DNA of 64,000 bases, taken from positions 1,867,001-1,931,000 of the forward strand of contig NZ_CP047289.1 of assembly GCF_018279165.1 (NCBI RefSeq), read 5' to 3'. The notes below the pieces were generated by a model. The model did no database searches and was not told the origin of the DNA. It saw only the letters and a list, made by a program, of their open reading frames with translations. Source of the stretch: Falsirhodobacter algicola. GTDB lineage: Bacteria; Pseudomonadota; Alphaproteobacteria; Rhodobacterales; Rhodobacteraceae. Positions 18,107-27,694 of the stretch are shown in pieces; positions within the stretch are counted from its first letter, which is position 1, and every line of letters starts with the position of its first letter. A program made the translations under genes and the position numbers.

Positions 18107-19354
18107 ATGACCGAATTCACCGCCGCCGCCCGCGCCGCCACCGCCGCCCTGCGTGATCTGTTCCCGCAGACGCCGCTGCAACGCAACGACTATCTGTCGA
18201 ACCGCTTCGACGCCGATATCTGGCTGAAGCGCGAGGATCTGAGCCCGGTGCGCAGCTTCAAACTGCGCGGCGCTTTCAATGCGATGCGCAAGGTGCGCGA
18301 AAGCCATCCCGAGCAGACGCGCTTCGTCTGCGCCAGCGCCGGCAACCATGCGCAGGGCATGGCCTATTCGTGCCGGCATTTCGGGGTGCAGGGCACGATC
18401 TTCATGCCCATCACCACCCCGCAGCAAAAGATCGACAAGACGCGCACCTTCGGCGGCGATTGGGTGAAAGTCGTCCTGACGGGCGATTATTTCGACCGGA
18501 CGCTCGCCGCCGCGAAGGCGTGGTGCGAGACGGAGGGCGCGCATTTCCTTGCCCCCTTCGACGATGAGGACGTGATCGAGGGCCAAGCCTCGGTCGGGGT
18601 GGAGATGCTGGAGCAGCTTGGCCGCGCGCCCGATATGGTGCTGCTGTCGGTCGGTGGGGGCGGGCTTGCGGCGGGCGTGTCGCAATATCTGCGCGCGCAG
18701 TCGCCGCAGACTCAGTTCCGCTTCGTCGAACCGCAGGGCGGCGCATCGCTGCGCGCGGCGCTGCTGGCGGGTCGGCCGATGCCGCTCGACACCGTGGACA
18801 GCTTCGTGGATGGCGCGGCGGTCGCGCGCATCGGCGACGCGCCGTTCCGCGCACTGTCTTGGGCCTTCCCCGATCAGGTTCTGCTGGCCCCCGAGGACCG
18901 CATCTGCGTCACCATGGTCGATATGCTGAACGTCGAGGGCGTCGTCTTGGAACCGGCGGGCGCCATGCCGATCAGCGCGCTGGCCGATCTTGGCCCCGCG
19001 ATCCGGGGCAAGACGGTGGTCTGCGTCGTTTCGGGCGGGAATTTCGACTTCGAGCGTCTGCCCGAGGTGAAGGAACGCGCCCAGCGTTATGTCGGCCTGA
19101 AGAAGTATCTGCTGCTGCGTCTGCCGCAGCGTCCGGGCGCGCTGCGCGATTTCCTGATGCTGCTCGGCCCCGATGACGACATCGCGCGCTTCGAATATCT
19201 GAAGAAATCGGCCCGCAACTTCGGCTCCATCCTCTTGGGGATCGAAACGAAGGCGCCGGAGAATTTCCCGCTCCTCTTCGCCAAGATGGAAGAGGAGGGG
19301 ATGGCCTTCCGCGACATCACGCAGGACGCGCTCTTGGGCGAATATCTGATCTGA
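18107..19354 (+). CDS. ilvA: Threonine dehydratase IlvA (short form)
   Basis: PLP enzyme converting threonine to 2-oxobutanoate for isoleucine synthesis. The PLP lysine is K52 in SFKLRGA; CASAGNHAQG and the glycine-rich SVGGGGLAAG phosphate cradle are present. At 415 residues it carries one ACT-like regulatory domain (about 325-415, from KYLLLRLPQRPGALRDFL), as in the Bacillus-type enzyme rather than the longer E. coli form. Divergent from argG; ends just before the EVE-domain gene on the opposite strand. Confidence 0.95.
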   Translation: MTEFTAAARAATAALRDLFPQTPLQRNDYLSNRFDADIWLKREDLSPVRSFKLRGAFNAMRKVRESHPEQTRFVCASAGNHAQGMAYSCRHFGVQGTIFMPITTPQQKIDKTRTFGGDWVKVVLTGDYFDRTLAAAKAWCETEGAHFLAPFDDEDVIEGQASVGVEMLEQLGRAPDMVLLSVGGGGLAAGVSQYLRAQSPQTQFRFVEPQGGASLRAALLAGRPMPLDTVDSFVDGAAVARIGDAPFRALSWAFPDQVLLAPEDRICVTMVDMLNVEGVVLEPAGAMPISALADLGPAIRGKTVVCVVSGGNFDFERLPEVKERAQRYVGLKKYLLLRLPQRPGALRDFLMLLGPDDDIARFEYLKKSARNFGSILLGIETKAPENFPLLFAKMEEEGMAFRDITQDALLGEYLI

Positions 19355-19361
19355 CGGGGCC

Positions 19362-19775
19362 CTAAAGCCCCGCCATCTTGCAGATGAAGTCCCACTCCTC
19401 GTCGCGCACGGGTTGTACGGACATGCGCGAATTGCGCACCAGCACCATATCGGCCAGTTCGGGGGTCTGCTTGACCTCCTCCAGCGTGATGGGGCGGGGG
19501 ACGGGCTGCACGGCCTTGATGGTCACGCAGTCCCATTTGGGATCGTCCGCCGTGCTGTCGGGGGCGCTTTCGGCGCAGACCTCGACGATGCCGACGATCT
19601 CCTTGCCGATGTTCGAGTGGTAGAAGAACCCGCGATCGCCCACCTTCATCGCCCGCATGTTGTTGCGGGCCTGATAGTTGCGCACCCCGGTCCATTCCTC
19701 GCCGGCCTCGCCCTTGGCCACCTGCTGATCCCAGCTCCAAGCGTCGGGTTCGGATTTGAACAACCAGAAGGCCAT
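19362..19775 (-). CDS. EVE domain-containing protein
   Basis: A 137-residue PUA-like fold protein of the EVE family, thought to bind modified bases or RNA; the physiological role is not established. Typical features are AFWLFKSEPDAWSWDQ at the N-terminus, GVRNYQARNNMRAMKVGD and the FYHSN strand. I chose ATG at 19775, which overlaps the YciI-like stop as TGATG. tsaD-yciI-EVE neighbourhoods are frequent in Rhodobacterales. Confidence 0.9.
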   Translation of the reverse strand: MAFWLFKSEPDAWSWDQQVAKGEAGEEWTGVRNYQARNNMRAMKVGDRGFFYHSNIGKEIVGIVEVCAESAPDSTADDPKWDCVTIKAVQPVPRPITLEEVKQTPELADMVLVRNSRMSVQPVRDEEWDFICKMAGL

Positions 19776-20047
19776 CAGCCGATCACCCGCTTCCATTCGA
19801 GGATCTGCACATCCTCAAACAGGCCTGCCTTGGCATAGGGGTCGTCCGCCGCCCATGTCTTGGCAAGGTCCATGTTCTCGACGTTCAGCACCACGAGCGA
19901 GCCGCACATCTCGCCCTTGTCGTTCAGGAAGGGACCGGCAAAGGCGACGACGCCGGTCTTTTCGGCATAGGCCAGATGGGCCGCGCGGTTTTCCATCCGG
20001 GTGGCAAGGGCGCCGTGCTTGTCACGGCAGATCAGGGCAACCTGCAT
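19775..20047 (-). CDS. YciI-like protein
   Basis: A 90-residue single-domain protein of the YciI/YCII family (ferredoxin-like fold with a conserved His-Asp pair), here RMENRAAHLAYAEKTGVVAFAGP and DDPYAKAGLFEDVQILEWKRV. The family is linked to small-molecule chemistry, but no reaction can be assigned. Start ATG at 20047; the stop overlaps the EVE gene start. It follows tsaD by 11 nt, so tsaD-yciI-EVE are one operon. Confidence 0.85.
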   Translation of the reverse strand: MQVALICRDKHGALATRMENRAAHLAYAEKTGVVAFAGPFLNDKGEMCGSLVVLNVENMDLAKTWAADDPYAKAGLFEDVQILEWKRVIG

Positions 20048-20058
20048 CTCATGTCTCC

Positions 20059-21144
20059 TCAGGCTTTGGCCCCCTTGCGGCCCGCGCCGACAAGGGGGGC
20101 TGCGTTCTGATCCAACGGCCAGCGCGGGCGGGCCACCAGATCCATTCCGTCGCGTCCGCCGGCGCGGAAACGTTCGATCCCGGCAAAGGCGATCATGGCG
20201 GCGTTGTCGGTGCAGAGCGCGATCGGCGGCGCGACGAAGGCCGCCCCGGCCTTGGCGGCCACCGCCGTCAGCCGGGCGCGAATCCGGGTGTTCGCCGCCA
20301 CGCCCCCCGCCACCGCAAGGGCCGGGCGATCCGCCCCTTCGGCCATATAGAGCGCCAGCGCGCGGCGGGTCTTTTCCTCCAGCACATCGGCGACGGCCAT
20401 CTCGAAGGCGGCGCACAGATCCGCGCGGTCCTGCTGGAACAGCCCGCCTTGCGCCGCCACCAGCCGGTCGCGTTCGCGCAGAAGGGCGGTCTTCAGGCCG
20501 GAAAAGCTCATATCGCAGCCGGGCCGGTCCAGAAGCGGGCGGGGCAGGGCGAAGCGGGCGGGATCGCCGCGCTCGGCCTCGCGGCTGACGGCGGGGCCGC
20601 CCGGTTGCGGCAGCCCAAGGAGTTTCGCGGTCTTGTCGAAGGCCTCGCCCGGGGCATCGTCGATGGACCCGCCCAGCCGCACGAAGGATTCGGCGCCCCG
20701 CACGATCAGGAACTGGCAATGCCCGCCCGAGATGAGGAGCATCAGATACGGATAGTCCAGCCCGTCCGTCAGGCGCGGGGTCAGCGCATGGCCGGCAAGG
20801 TGGTTCACGCCCACCAGCGGCAGGCCCGTCGCCGCCGCCAGCCCCTTGGCCAGCATCACCCCCGACAGAACGCCCCCGATCAGCCCCGGCCCGGCCGTCA
20901 CCGCGATCCCGTCCAAATCGGCCAGCGTGAGGCCGGCCTCGCGCAGGGCCTGCTCGGCGCACCCGTCCAGCCGCTCGGCATGGGCGCGGGCGGCGATTTC
21001 GGGAACGACCCCGCCAAAGGCCGCATGCAGCGCCGTCTGCCCCTCCACGACGGAGGAAAAGATGGTGCCGTCGCCGCGCACCACGGCGGCGGCGGTGTCA
21101 TCGCAGCTGCTTTCGATGCCAAGGAAGATCGGATCGGTGCTCAT
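20059..21144 (-). CDS. tsaD: tRNA N6-threonylcarbamoyladenosine transferase, catalytic subunit TsaD
   Basis: Transfers threonylcarbamoyl to A37 of ANN-decoding tRNAs with TsaB and TsaE. The 361-residue protein starts [20 protein letters not shown]; metal-ligand histidines lie in NHLAGH (H115, H119), and [19 protein letters not shown](TA)K and CTDNAAMI match the ASKHA fold of the family. ATG at 21144 is 46 bp from the divergent hemD start; longer frames would cross into hemD. Confidence 0.96.
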   Translation of the reverse strand: MSTDPIFLGIESSCDDTAAAVVRGDGTIFSSVVEGQTALHAAFGGVVPEIAARAHAERLDGCAEQALREAGLTLADLDGIAVTAGPGLIGGVLSGVMLAKGLAAATGLPLVGVNHLAGHALTPRLTDGLDYPYLMLLISGGHCQFLIVRGAESFVRLGGSIDDAPGEAFDKTAKLLGLPQPGGPAVSREAERGDPARFALPRPLLDRPGCDMSFSGLKTALLRERDRLVAAQGGLFQQDRADLCAAFEMAVADVLEEKTRRALALYMAEGADRPALAVAGGVAANTRIRARLTAVAAKAGAAFVAPPIALCTDNAAMIAFAGIERFRAGGRDGMDLVARPRWPLDQNAAPLVGAGRKGAKA

Positions 21145-21190
21145 GCTCTGCCGGTTGAAGGGGTTCGCGGGCAGATGTAACCTGCCCGCC

Positions 21191-21889
21191 ATGTCCCGGC
21201 AATCCCGCCCGCCCGTCCTTCTGACCCGCCCTGCCGCTGCCGCTGCGCGCGATGCGCAGGGGCTGGACGGGCCGGTCGTCCTGTCGCCGCTGGCCGAACC
21301 AGAGGTGCTGTGCCCCGAATTGCCGCCGGCGGATGGGCTGATCTTCACCTCGGCCCGTGCCGCCTCGGCGCTGGGCGGGCGATGCCCGGCCCTTCGGGCA
21401 TGGTGCGTCGGTGCCCGCACCGCCGAGGCGGCCCGCGCGGCCGGGTTCGATGCGGTGTCCGCCGATGGCGATGCCGAGGCGCTGATCGCCCTTTTGCTGA
21501 AGGCGCGGCCGGATGGGGTGCTTTTGCACGCGCGGGGGGAGGAGACGCGCGGCGATGTCGCGGCCCGGCTGACCGCCGCAGGCCTTCGGGTGGCGGAGGC
21601 GGTGGTCTATCGCATGGCCCCCAAACCTCTGTCCGAAGAGGCGAAGGCCCTTCTTTTCAACGCGGCGGAGGTGATCGTGCCGCTGCATTCCCCGGCCTCG
21701 GCCCGCCGTTTCGCCATGGCCGCTGCGGGGGCGCGCGCGAGGCTGCGCCTTGCCTGCCTTTCGCCCGCCGTGGCCGCCGCCGCACCCCCCGCCGCCGAGA
21801 CGCGCATCGCCGCCCGTCCGGACGCCCCATCCATGCACGCGCTTGTCACGGCGATGCAAAGGCTTGAGACCTCAACGCCACAGGGCTAG
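21191..21889 (+). CDS. hemD: Uroporphyrinogen-III synthase HemD
   Basis: Cyclises hydroxymethylbilane to uroporphyrinogen III. The family diverges fast; evidence here is the 232-residue length, LLTRPAAAA at the N-terminus, the [12 protein letters not shown] and [16 protein letters not shown] segments with the expected spacing, VVYRM, and [11 protein letters not shown]. The context (divergent from tsaD, followed by a mitofilin-like gene and hemY) is the standard alphaproteobacterial hemD locus. ATG at 21191; no strong Shine-Dalgarno is seen. Confidence 0.88.
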   Translation: MSRQSRPPVLLTRPAAAAARDAQGLDGPVVLSPLAEPEVLCPELPPADGLIFTSARAASALGGRCPALRAWCVGARTAEAARAAGFDAVSADGDAEALIALLLKARPDGVLLHARGEETRGDVAARLTAAGLRVAEAVVYRMAPKPLSEEAKALLFNAAEVIVPLHSPASARRFAMAAAGARARLRLACLSPAVAAAAPPAAETRIAARPDAPSMHALVTAMQRLETSTPQG

Positions 21890-21930
21890 TTTCAACCGCA
21901 CATACCCTTTGGAAGCGCGAAAGGCACGGC

Positions 21931-23058
21931 ATGGCAAACGACGACACCCGCCCCGAAAAACCGGAGTCCGAGGTCAAGCCCTCCGTCCCGGCATCCGAGG
22001 CGCGGTCCGATGCGCCCGTGACCGACCCCGATACCACGGTCGCAGCGACGGCCGATGCGGAGGAGGGCGGCGTCAAGGCCGACCGCGTGACCCCCGAGGC
22101 GGATCGCCCGGACGAGCCGCCGACGCTGACGAAGGCGCCCGAACCGGCCGCTGCGGCCCCGGCGCCCGCCCCGGCCCGGCGCCGCGCGATCTTCGTGCCG
22201 CTGGTCGCGGGCGGGCTGATCGCCGCCGCGCTGGGCTTTGCGCTTGCCAAATGGACGCCCGAAGGCTGGCCCATGCAGGACAACGCCCCGCTTCAGGCCG
22301 AAATCCAGCGTCAGGCACAGGAGATCACGGCCCTGCGCGACCGCGTCGCATCGCTGTCGGCCCCCAACATCACGCCGCTGGAACAGCGTGTGACCGCGCT
22401 GGAGGAGGGCCGCGTCGATCCTGAGGCGATCCGCGCCGAGATCGACGAGTTGCGTCAGAAGATCAACGACGACGGCATCCCCGCCGATCTGCAGGCCACG
22501 ATCGACGACACGCGCCAGCAACTGGACGCAGCCCGCCAGCAGGCGGCCGAGCTTCAGCGGCAGGCCGAGGATTCGGCCCGCGCCACCACCGTCGCCGCCG
22601 CCCAGAACCGCATCGCCGCCGCGCTCGATAGCGGCACGCCCTTTGGCGCGGCGCTGCAGAATCTAACGGATGCCGGGGTGGATGTGCCGCAGGGCCTTGC
22701 GGACAATGCCGGCGGCGTGCCCGCCCTGACCAGCCTGCAACAATCCTTCCCCGATGCCGCGCGCGCCGCGCTCGAAGCCTCGCTTCGGGCCGACAGCGGC
22801 GCGACATGGGGGGAGCGGACGCGCGCCTTCCTGCGCAGCCAGACGGGCGCCCGCTCGCTCGCCCCGCGCGAGGGGGACGACCCCGATGCGATCCTGTCGC
22901 GCGCCGAGGCGGCGCTGGGCAATGGCGACATCGCCGGCGCCCTCGACGAGATCCGCGCCCTGCCGCTCGAAGGTCAGGCCGCCATGTCCGACTGGCGTGC
23001 CGAGGCGGGTCGCCGACTGGCGGCGGTGGAGGCCATGACCTCGTTGGAGGATCGCTGA
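21931..23058 (+). CDS. Mic60/mitofilin-like inner-membrane protein
   Basis: Alphaproteobacterial homologue of mitochondrial Mic60, which shapes cristae; in purple alphaproteobacteria it is linked to intracytoplasmic membrane form. The 375-residue protein has a long Pro/Ala/Glu-rich cytoplasmic N-terminus (1-88), one membrane helix (about 89-107, following RRRAIFVP), a periplasmic coiled coil (about 120-225, rich in Gln, Ala and Arg) and a C-terminal mitofilin-signature domain (about 240-375). Sits between hemD and hemY, overlapping the latter by one base (TGATG). Identification rests on architecture plus the conserved locus. Confidence 0.82.
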   Translation: MANDDTRPEKPESEVKPSVPASEARSDAPVTDPDTTVAATADAEEGGVKADRVTPEADRPDEPPTLTKAPEPAAAAPAPAPARRRAIFVPLVAGGLIAAALGFALAKWTPEGWPMQDNAPLQAEIQRQAQEITALRDRVASLSAPNITPLEQRVTALEEGRVDPEAIRAEIDELRQKINDDGIPADLQATIDDTRQQLDAARQQAAELQRQAEDSARATTVAAAQNRIAAALDSGTPFGAALQNLTDAGVDVPQGLADNAGGVPALTSLQQSFPDAARAALEASLRADSGATWGERTRAFLRSQTGARSLAPREGDDPDAILSRAEAALGNGDIAGALDEIRALPLEGQAAMSDWRAEAGRRLAAVEAMTSLEDR

Positions 23059-24509
23059 TGCTGTGGTCGCTGCTGAAGGTTCTGATCTTCGTCGCCGTCA
23101 TCGCGGGCGTCAGCCTGACCGCGAGTTGGCTGCTCGATACCGGGGACGGCATCCGCCTGACGGTGTCGGGGATGGAGCTGACGCTGGGGCCGGTCCAGAC
23201 GCTGATCCTCGCGCTTCTGATCATCTTCGTGCTGTGGCTGGTGCTGAAGGTGGCGGCGCTGGTCGTGGCGCTGTTCCGCTTCCTCAACGGCGATGAAACC
23301 GCGCTCAGCCGCTATTTCGACCGCAACCGCGACCGCAAGGGCCGCGAGGCGCTGTCGGATGCGCTTCTGGCGCTCGCCTCGGGGGAGCCGAAGCTGGCGC
23401 TGTCGCGGGCGGAAACGGCGGACAAGCTGCTGGATCAGCCGCATATGACGGCGCTGGTCCGGGCGCAGGCCGCCGAGCAGGCGGGGGAGCGCGGCAAGGC
23501 CGAAGAGGCGTGGAAGACGCTTCTGGCCGATCACCGCACCCGGTTCGTCGGCATCCGCGGCCTTTTGCAGCAAAAGCTGGACGAAGGCGACACCGCCACG
23601 GCGCTGAAGCTGGCGGAACGCGCCTTCGCGCTGAAGCCCAAGCATCCCGAGACGCAGGACATCCTGCTGAAGCTGCAGGCCGACAGCGCCGATTGGCAGG
23701 GCGCCCGCCAGACGCTGGAGGCCAAGCGCCGGGCCGGCGCGCTGCCCAAGGCCGTGTATCAACGGCGCGATGCGGTTCTGGCCCTGCAGCAAGCCCGCAC
23801 CATCATGGAAGATCGCGCCTCCATCGAGGCGCGCGAGGCCGCGATCGAGGCGAACAAACTCTCGCCCGATCTGATCCCGGCGGCGGTGCTGGCCGCCCGC
23901 TCCTATATTGAGCAGGGCAATCCCCGCCACGCCGCCCGCATCCTGCGCAAGGCGTGGGAGGTGCAGCCCCATCCCGATCTGGCCGGTGCCTTCGCCGAGA
24001 TCGCCCCGGACGAGACGCCCGAACAGCGCCGCAAACGCTTCGTGCCGCTGACCGACGTGCATCCCGACAATCCCGAATCAATGATGCTGAAGGCCGAGCT
24101 CGCCATCGCCGCCGAGGATTTCCCCGATGCCCGCCGCGCCATCGGTCGGCTGCCGGTGGATCATTCCACCGTCCGCTCGTTGACGATCATGGCCGCGATC
24201 GAGCGGGGCGAGGGCGCCGACGACGCCGTGGTGCGCGGCTGGCTGACCCGCGCGCTGAGCGCGCCGCGCGGCCCGCAATGGTGCTGCGACAAATGTCAGG
24301 CGGCGCATGCCCAATGGGCGCCGATCTGCGACAATTGCGGCGGCTTCGACACGCTGACATGGCGCGAGCCTGCGGACATGTCGGGATCGGGCACCTCGGG
24401 CGCGGAACTGCTGCCGCTGATCGTCGGTGCGCCGGTCGTGACGCACGCCGCCGAAGGCCCGCAGATGCCCCCGGAAAATGAAGTCGAGGCGGAAAAACCT
24501 GCACATTAG
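23058..24509 (+). CDS. HemY-like TPR membrane protein
   Basis: Called HemY from its place in the hem locus; its biochemical role is not proven, and it is not protoporphyrinogen oxidase. The 483-residue protein has two N-terminal membrane helices (about 3-25 and 44-68), the HemY_N signature around FRFLNGDETALSRYFDRNR, and TPR-like repeats to about residue 410. Near the C-terminus CDKC (about 415) and CDNC form a rubredoxin-like zinc ribbon resembling that of LapB. Starts in TGATG overlap with the Mic60-like gene; tRNA-Thr follows 42 bp later. Confidence 0.88.
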   Translation: MLWSLLKVLIFVAVIAGVSLTASWLLDTGDGIRLTVSGMELTLGPVQTLILALLIIFVLWLVLKVAALVVALFRFLNGDETALSRYFDRNRDRKGREALSDALLALASGEPKLALSRAETADKLLDQPHMTALVRAQAAEQAGERGKAEEAWKTLLADHRTRFVGIRGLLQQKLDEGDTATALKLAERAFALKPKHPETQDILLKLQADSADWQGARQTLEAKRRAGALPKAVYQRRDAVLALQQARTIMEDRASIEAREAAIEANKLSPDLIPAAVLAARSYIEQGNPRHAARILRKAWEVQPHPDLAGAFAEIAPDETPEQRRKRFVPLTDVHPDNPESMMLKAELAIAAEDFPDARRAIGRLPVDHSTVRSLTIMAAIERGEGADDAVVRGWLTRALSAPRGPQWCCDKCQAAHAQWAPICDNCGGFDTLTWREPADMSGSGTSGAELLPLIVGAPVVTHAAEGPQMPPENEVEAEKPAH

Positions 24510-24551
24510 GACTTCACGACCCGGCGCGGGGATGCTAAAGCCCCGCCACAC

Positions 24552-24627
24552 GCCGGTGTAGCTCAGCTGGTAGAGCACGTCATTCGTAATGATGGGGTCG
24601 GGGGTTCGAGTCCCTTCACCGGCACCA
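24552..24627 (+). tRNA. tRNA-Thr (anticodon CGT)
   Basis: Folds as a full cloverleaf: acceptor GCCGGTG pairs with CACCGGC (24617-24623), D-arm GCTCAGCTGGTAGAGC, anticodon stem CGTCA/TGATG around loop TTCGTAA with anticodon CGT, and a T-arm with TTCGAGT. Discriminator A and an encoded CCA follow. It reads ACG codons. Probably transcribed with or just after hemY. Confidence 0.97.
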
Positions 24628-24639
24628 GTTCTTCTGGAC

Positions 24640-24674
24640 CAGAAACAGCCGCCCTTTCGGGGCGGCTGTTTCTG
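24640..24674. terminator. Strong hairpin between tRNA-Thr and cyoD (bidirectional terminator)
   Basis: A perfect 15-bp stem whose arms are CAGAAACAGCCGCCC and its complement, with loop TTTCG. T-rich sequence (TTTCTGTTTCC) covers its right arm and beyond. It lies 13 nt after the tRNA CCA end and 10 nt after the cyoD stop on the other strand, so it can serve both. Confidence 0.82.
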
Positions 24675-24684
24675 TTTCCGCCCC

Positions 24685-24981
24685 CTACATCCGGGCGGCG
24701 AGGTCGGCCATGATCCAGATCGTCCCCCCGCCCATCAGCGCCAGAATGAGGGTGGTGAACAGGATCAAATGAAGATCTTCGCGCGTTTGTCCCTTTAGGC
24801 GGATATGCAGAAAGAAGCGGAAATGCACCGCGATCTGCACCACCGCCGCAACGCCCGCGACCCAAAGCAGCGTGCCGCGCGGCAGTGCCCCGCTGGCCGT
24901 CAGCCCCAGAACCGGCAGCGTCAGAATCAGCGCGAGGACATAGCCGATCAGATAGCTGCGCCGCTCTTTCTTCACGCTCAT
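24685..24981 (-). CDS. cyoD: Cytochrome o ubiquinol oxidase subunit IV (CyoD)
   Basis: Small accessory subunit of the bo3-type ubiquinol oxidase. 98 residues with three membrane helices (about 12-32, 37-58 and 72-94); the VQIAVHFRFFLHI segment is characteristic of the CyoD family. I chose ATG at 24981 (MSVKKERRSYLIGY), which overlaps the cyoC stop as ATGA. Last gene of cyoABCD; no cyoE follows. Confidence 0.94.
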   Translation of the reverse strand: MSVKKERRSYLIGYVLALILTLPVLGLTASGALPRGTLLWVAGVAAVVQIAVHFRFFLHIRLKGQTREDLHLILFTTLILALMGGGTIWIMADLAARM

Positions 24982-25592
24982 GCCAGACCTCCGACGAAGA
25001 CGATGGTGAAGATGCCGATCCAGACGACATCGAGGAAATGCCACAGCACGCCAAGGCGCAGCAGCCCCGTCTTGACCCCGTCATCGACCCCGTACCAAGC
25101 CATCTGCCCGAGGATCGCCAGCATCCACAGGCCGGCCGAGGCGACATGCAGCCCGTGCAGCGGCACCAGCGCCCAATAGGCCGAGAGGAACCCGCTGGCC
25201 TGCGGTACGCCCCCCTTGTCGATCATCGACAGGAAATCGTGCATCTCCAGCGCAAGGAACGCCCCCCCGAGGCCGAGCGAGACGAGAAGCCAGACTACGA
25301 TCCGCCGCGTCCCCTCCTCGTGCTTCATCGCAAGCTGGGCGAGGCCCATCGTCAGGCTGGAGGTCAGCAGCAGCACCGTCTGCACCGTGATCGAGCGCAG
25401 ATCGAACAGCGTCTGCGGCCCCGGCCCGCCATGGGTCGCGCCGAGGAAGCTGACATAGGTCGCCATCAAGAGCCCGAAGAGGACGGCATCGCTCATCATG
25501 AACACCCAGAAGCCGAAGATCTCGACCTCTGCGGCGTCGTCGGCGGCGCCGTGATGGGCCCCAAGGTTCAGGCCGGGGTGACGGGTGTTCAT
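24978..25592 (-). CDS. cyoC: Cytochrome o ubiquinol oxidase subunit III (CyoC)
   Basis: Subunit III of the haem-copper ubiquinol oxidase. 204 residues with five membrane helices, beginning EVEIFGFWVFMMSDAVLFG and containing the ALEMHDF and PLHGLHVASAGLWM stretches typical of the COX3 fold as found in CyoC. Starts at ATG 25592, overlapping the cyoB stop by 4 nt; the cyoD start overlaps its own stop. All four cyo genes are therefore translationally coupled. Confidence 0.95.
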   Translation of the reverse strand: MNTRHPGLNLGAHHGAADDAAEVEIFGFWVFMMSDAVLFGLLMATYVSFLGATHGGPGPQTLFDLRSITVQTVLLLTSSLTMGLAQLAMKHEEGTRRIVVWLLVSLGLGGAFLALEMHDFLSMIDKGGVPQASGFLSAYWALVPLHGLHVASAGLWMLAILGQMAWYGVDDGVKTGLLRLGVLWHFLDVVWIGIFTIVFVGGLA

Positions 25593-27694
25593 GTGGATCT
25601 CTCCTCGGCGGCGGGAACGGCATGGCCGCGGTTCGCGGGGCGCAGCTCGTCGCTGCGGCGCACGCGGGGGGTGGCGTCGGCCAAGGCGCGCCACGCGGTC
25701 CAATGCGCCTCCACGGTGGCGGCGGGAATGGTGCGCCAAGCATCGCGCACGAAACCGCGGGCGATCATGGCGCCGACGATCACGGCCACCGACAGCGCCG
25801 CCAACCACCAGATATACCATGTCAGCGCAAAGCCGGCGGCGGTGCCGGCCACCGCGACGATGGGGCCGATCGCGCTTTCCCGCGGCACCCGGATATCGCC
25901 GAATCCGCCTTCGGGCCGGTCGAGATGCCCGCCCTGACGTTTCAGCTGCATGAAGGCATCGCGGCCATTCACCACGGGATCGGTGGGGAAGTTCCATTCG
26001 GGGGCCGGGGCGGGCAGGGCCCATTCGAGGCTGCGCCCGTCCCACGGATCGCCCACCGGCACGGCCAGCGCCTCGCGCCGCCGGATGGACACCGCAAGCT
26101 GCACCCCGAGCGCGATTACCGCCAGCACGATGCAGCCCGCCCCCGCCAGCGCCGCCAGCGTCAGCGGCAGCCAGCCCTCCTCGAAGAAGCCGACCAAGCG
26201 GCGCGGCATCCCCATCAGCCCCAGCAGATAGAGCGGGAAGAAGGCCAGTATGAAGCCCACGATCCACAGGCCCGCCGCGCGGTAGCCCCAGCGGTCATCC
26301 AGCCGGAAGCCGAAGGCCTTGGGGAACCACAGCGTATAGCCCGCGATCATCCCGAACAGGGTGCCAGGGATCAGCATGTTGTGGAAATGCGCCACGAGGA
26401 ACAGCGTGTTGTGCACCTGAAAATCGATGGAAGGGTTCGCCAGCAGCACCCCGGACATGCCCCCGAGCACGAAGAGGAACAGGAACCCGACCGCATAGAC
26501 CATGGGCACCGTGATCCGCACCCGCCCCCGATACATCGTCAGCATCCAGTCGTAGATCTTCACCCCCGTGGGGATCGAGATGGTCATCGTGGCGATGCCG
26601 AAGACGGCGTTCAGATCCGCGCTCTGCCCCATGGTGAAGAAGTGGTGCACCCAGACGGTGAAGCTGAGGACCGCGATGCACATCGTCGCCAACACCAGCG
26701 TGAAATACCCGTAGATCCCCTTGCCGGAGAAGGTGGAGAACACCTCGCTCCAGACGCCGAAGGCGGGCAGGATCAGGATATAGACCTCCGGGTGGCCGAA
26801 CAGCCAGAAAAGGTTGGCGAACAGCATCACGTTGCCGCCGCCGTCATTGGTGAAGACGTGAAAGCCGAGATAGCGGTCGAGCGCCAAGAGCCCCGTCGCC
26901 ACCGTCAGCGGCGGCATCGCGAAGATCATCAGGATCGAGGTGCAGAGCGAGGTCCAGCAGAACATCGGCATCCGCATCAGGCGCATCCCCTCGCACCGCT
27001 CCTTGTAGATGGTGACGGTGAAGTTGATCCCGGAAAGGGTGGAGCCGAGCGAGGAAAGCGTCACCGCCCAGATCCAGTAATCGGGCCCTGCGCCGGGCTG
27101 AAAGCTGATCTCGGTGAACGGAGGATAGCCCGACCACCCCCCGGTGGAGAAGGGCTGGATCACGAGCGAGATCATCACCAGCGCGGCCCCCGCCACCGTC
27201 AGCCCGAGGCTGACGGAGTTCAGCAGCGGAAAGGACACATCCCGCGCGCCGATCTGCATCGGCATCACGAAATTGATCAGGCCGGTCAGGAAGGGCATGG
27301 CCACGAAGAAGATCATGATCGTGCCATGGGTCGAGAAGAGTTGCCCGAAATGGTCCGGTGTCAGGATGCCGCCGCCATCCGCGCCAAGGGCCTGCTGCAG
27401 GCGCATCACCGCCGCCTCGGCCACGCCGCGCGCCAGCATGGCAAAGGCGACGACGACATACATGATCCCGATCTTCTTGTGATCGAGGCTGGTGGCCCAA
27501 TCCCGCCACAGCGGCCCCCACCCGCGGCGGCGCGTCAGGATCGCCGCCACCGCCAGCGCCGCCACCACGGCCAGCAGCGCCGCCGCCAGCCCGACGATCC
27601 CGCTCAGGAGTTGAAGGCGGTTCTCGGCCTCGGTGATCTCGTGCCAGGGTAGGGCCGAGGCATCGAGGCGGCCCAGAAGGATGTCGGGCGTCAT
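25589..27694 (-). CDS. cyoB: Cytochrome o ubiquinol oxidase subunit I (CyoB)
   Basis: Catalytic subunit with haem b, haem o3 and CuB, reducing oxygen and pumping protons from ubiquinol. The 701-residue protein has about 14-15 helices and aligns by eye with E. coli CyoB: STHGTIMIFFVAMPF (haem-ligand region), GHPEVYILILP with the D-channel glutamate and the CuB His-Tyr pair, WVHHFFTMG (CuB histidines), and AHFHNMLIPG (haem ligands). The C-terminal WDGRSLEW and RDAFMQLK segments also match CyoB rather than aa3 oxidases. Confidence 0.97.
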   Translation of the reverse strand: MTPDILLGRLDASALPWHEITEAENRLQLLSGIVGLAAALLAVVAALAVAAILTRRRGWGPLWRDWATSLDHKKIGIMYVVVAFAMLARGVAEAAVMRLQQALGADGGGILTPDHFGQLFSTHGTIMIFFVAMPFLTGLINFVMPMQIGARDVSFPLLNSVSLGLTVAGAALVMISLVIQPFSTGGWSGYPPFTEISFQPGAGPDYWIWAVTLSSLGSTLSGINFTVTIYKERCEGMRLMRMPMFCWTSLCTSILMIFAMPPLTVATGLLALDRYLGFHVFTNDGGGNVMLFANLFWLFGHPEVYILILPAFGVWSEVFSTFSGKGIYGYFTLVLATMCIAVLSFTVWVHHFFTMGQSADLNAVFGIATMTISIPTGVKIYDWMLTMYRGRVRITVPMVYAVGFLFLFVLGGMSGVLLANPSIDFQVHNTLFLVAHFHNMLIPGTLFGMIAGYTLWFPKAFGFRLDDRWGYRAAGLWIVGFILAFFPLYLLGLMGMPRRLVGFFEEGWLPLTLAALAGAGCIVLAVIALGVQLAVSIRRREALAVPVGDPWDGRSLEWALPAPAPEWNFPTDPVVNGRDAFMQLKRQGGHLDRPEGGFGDIRVPRESAIGPIVAVAGTAAGFALTWYIWWLAALSVAVIVGAMIARGFVRDAWRTIPAATVEAHWTAWRALADATPRVRRSDELRPANRGHAVPAAEERST

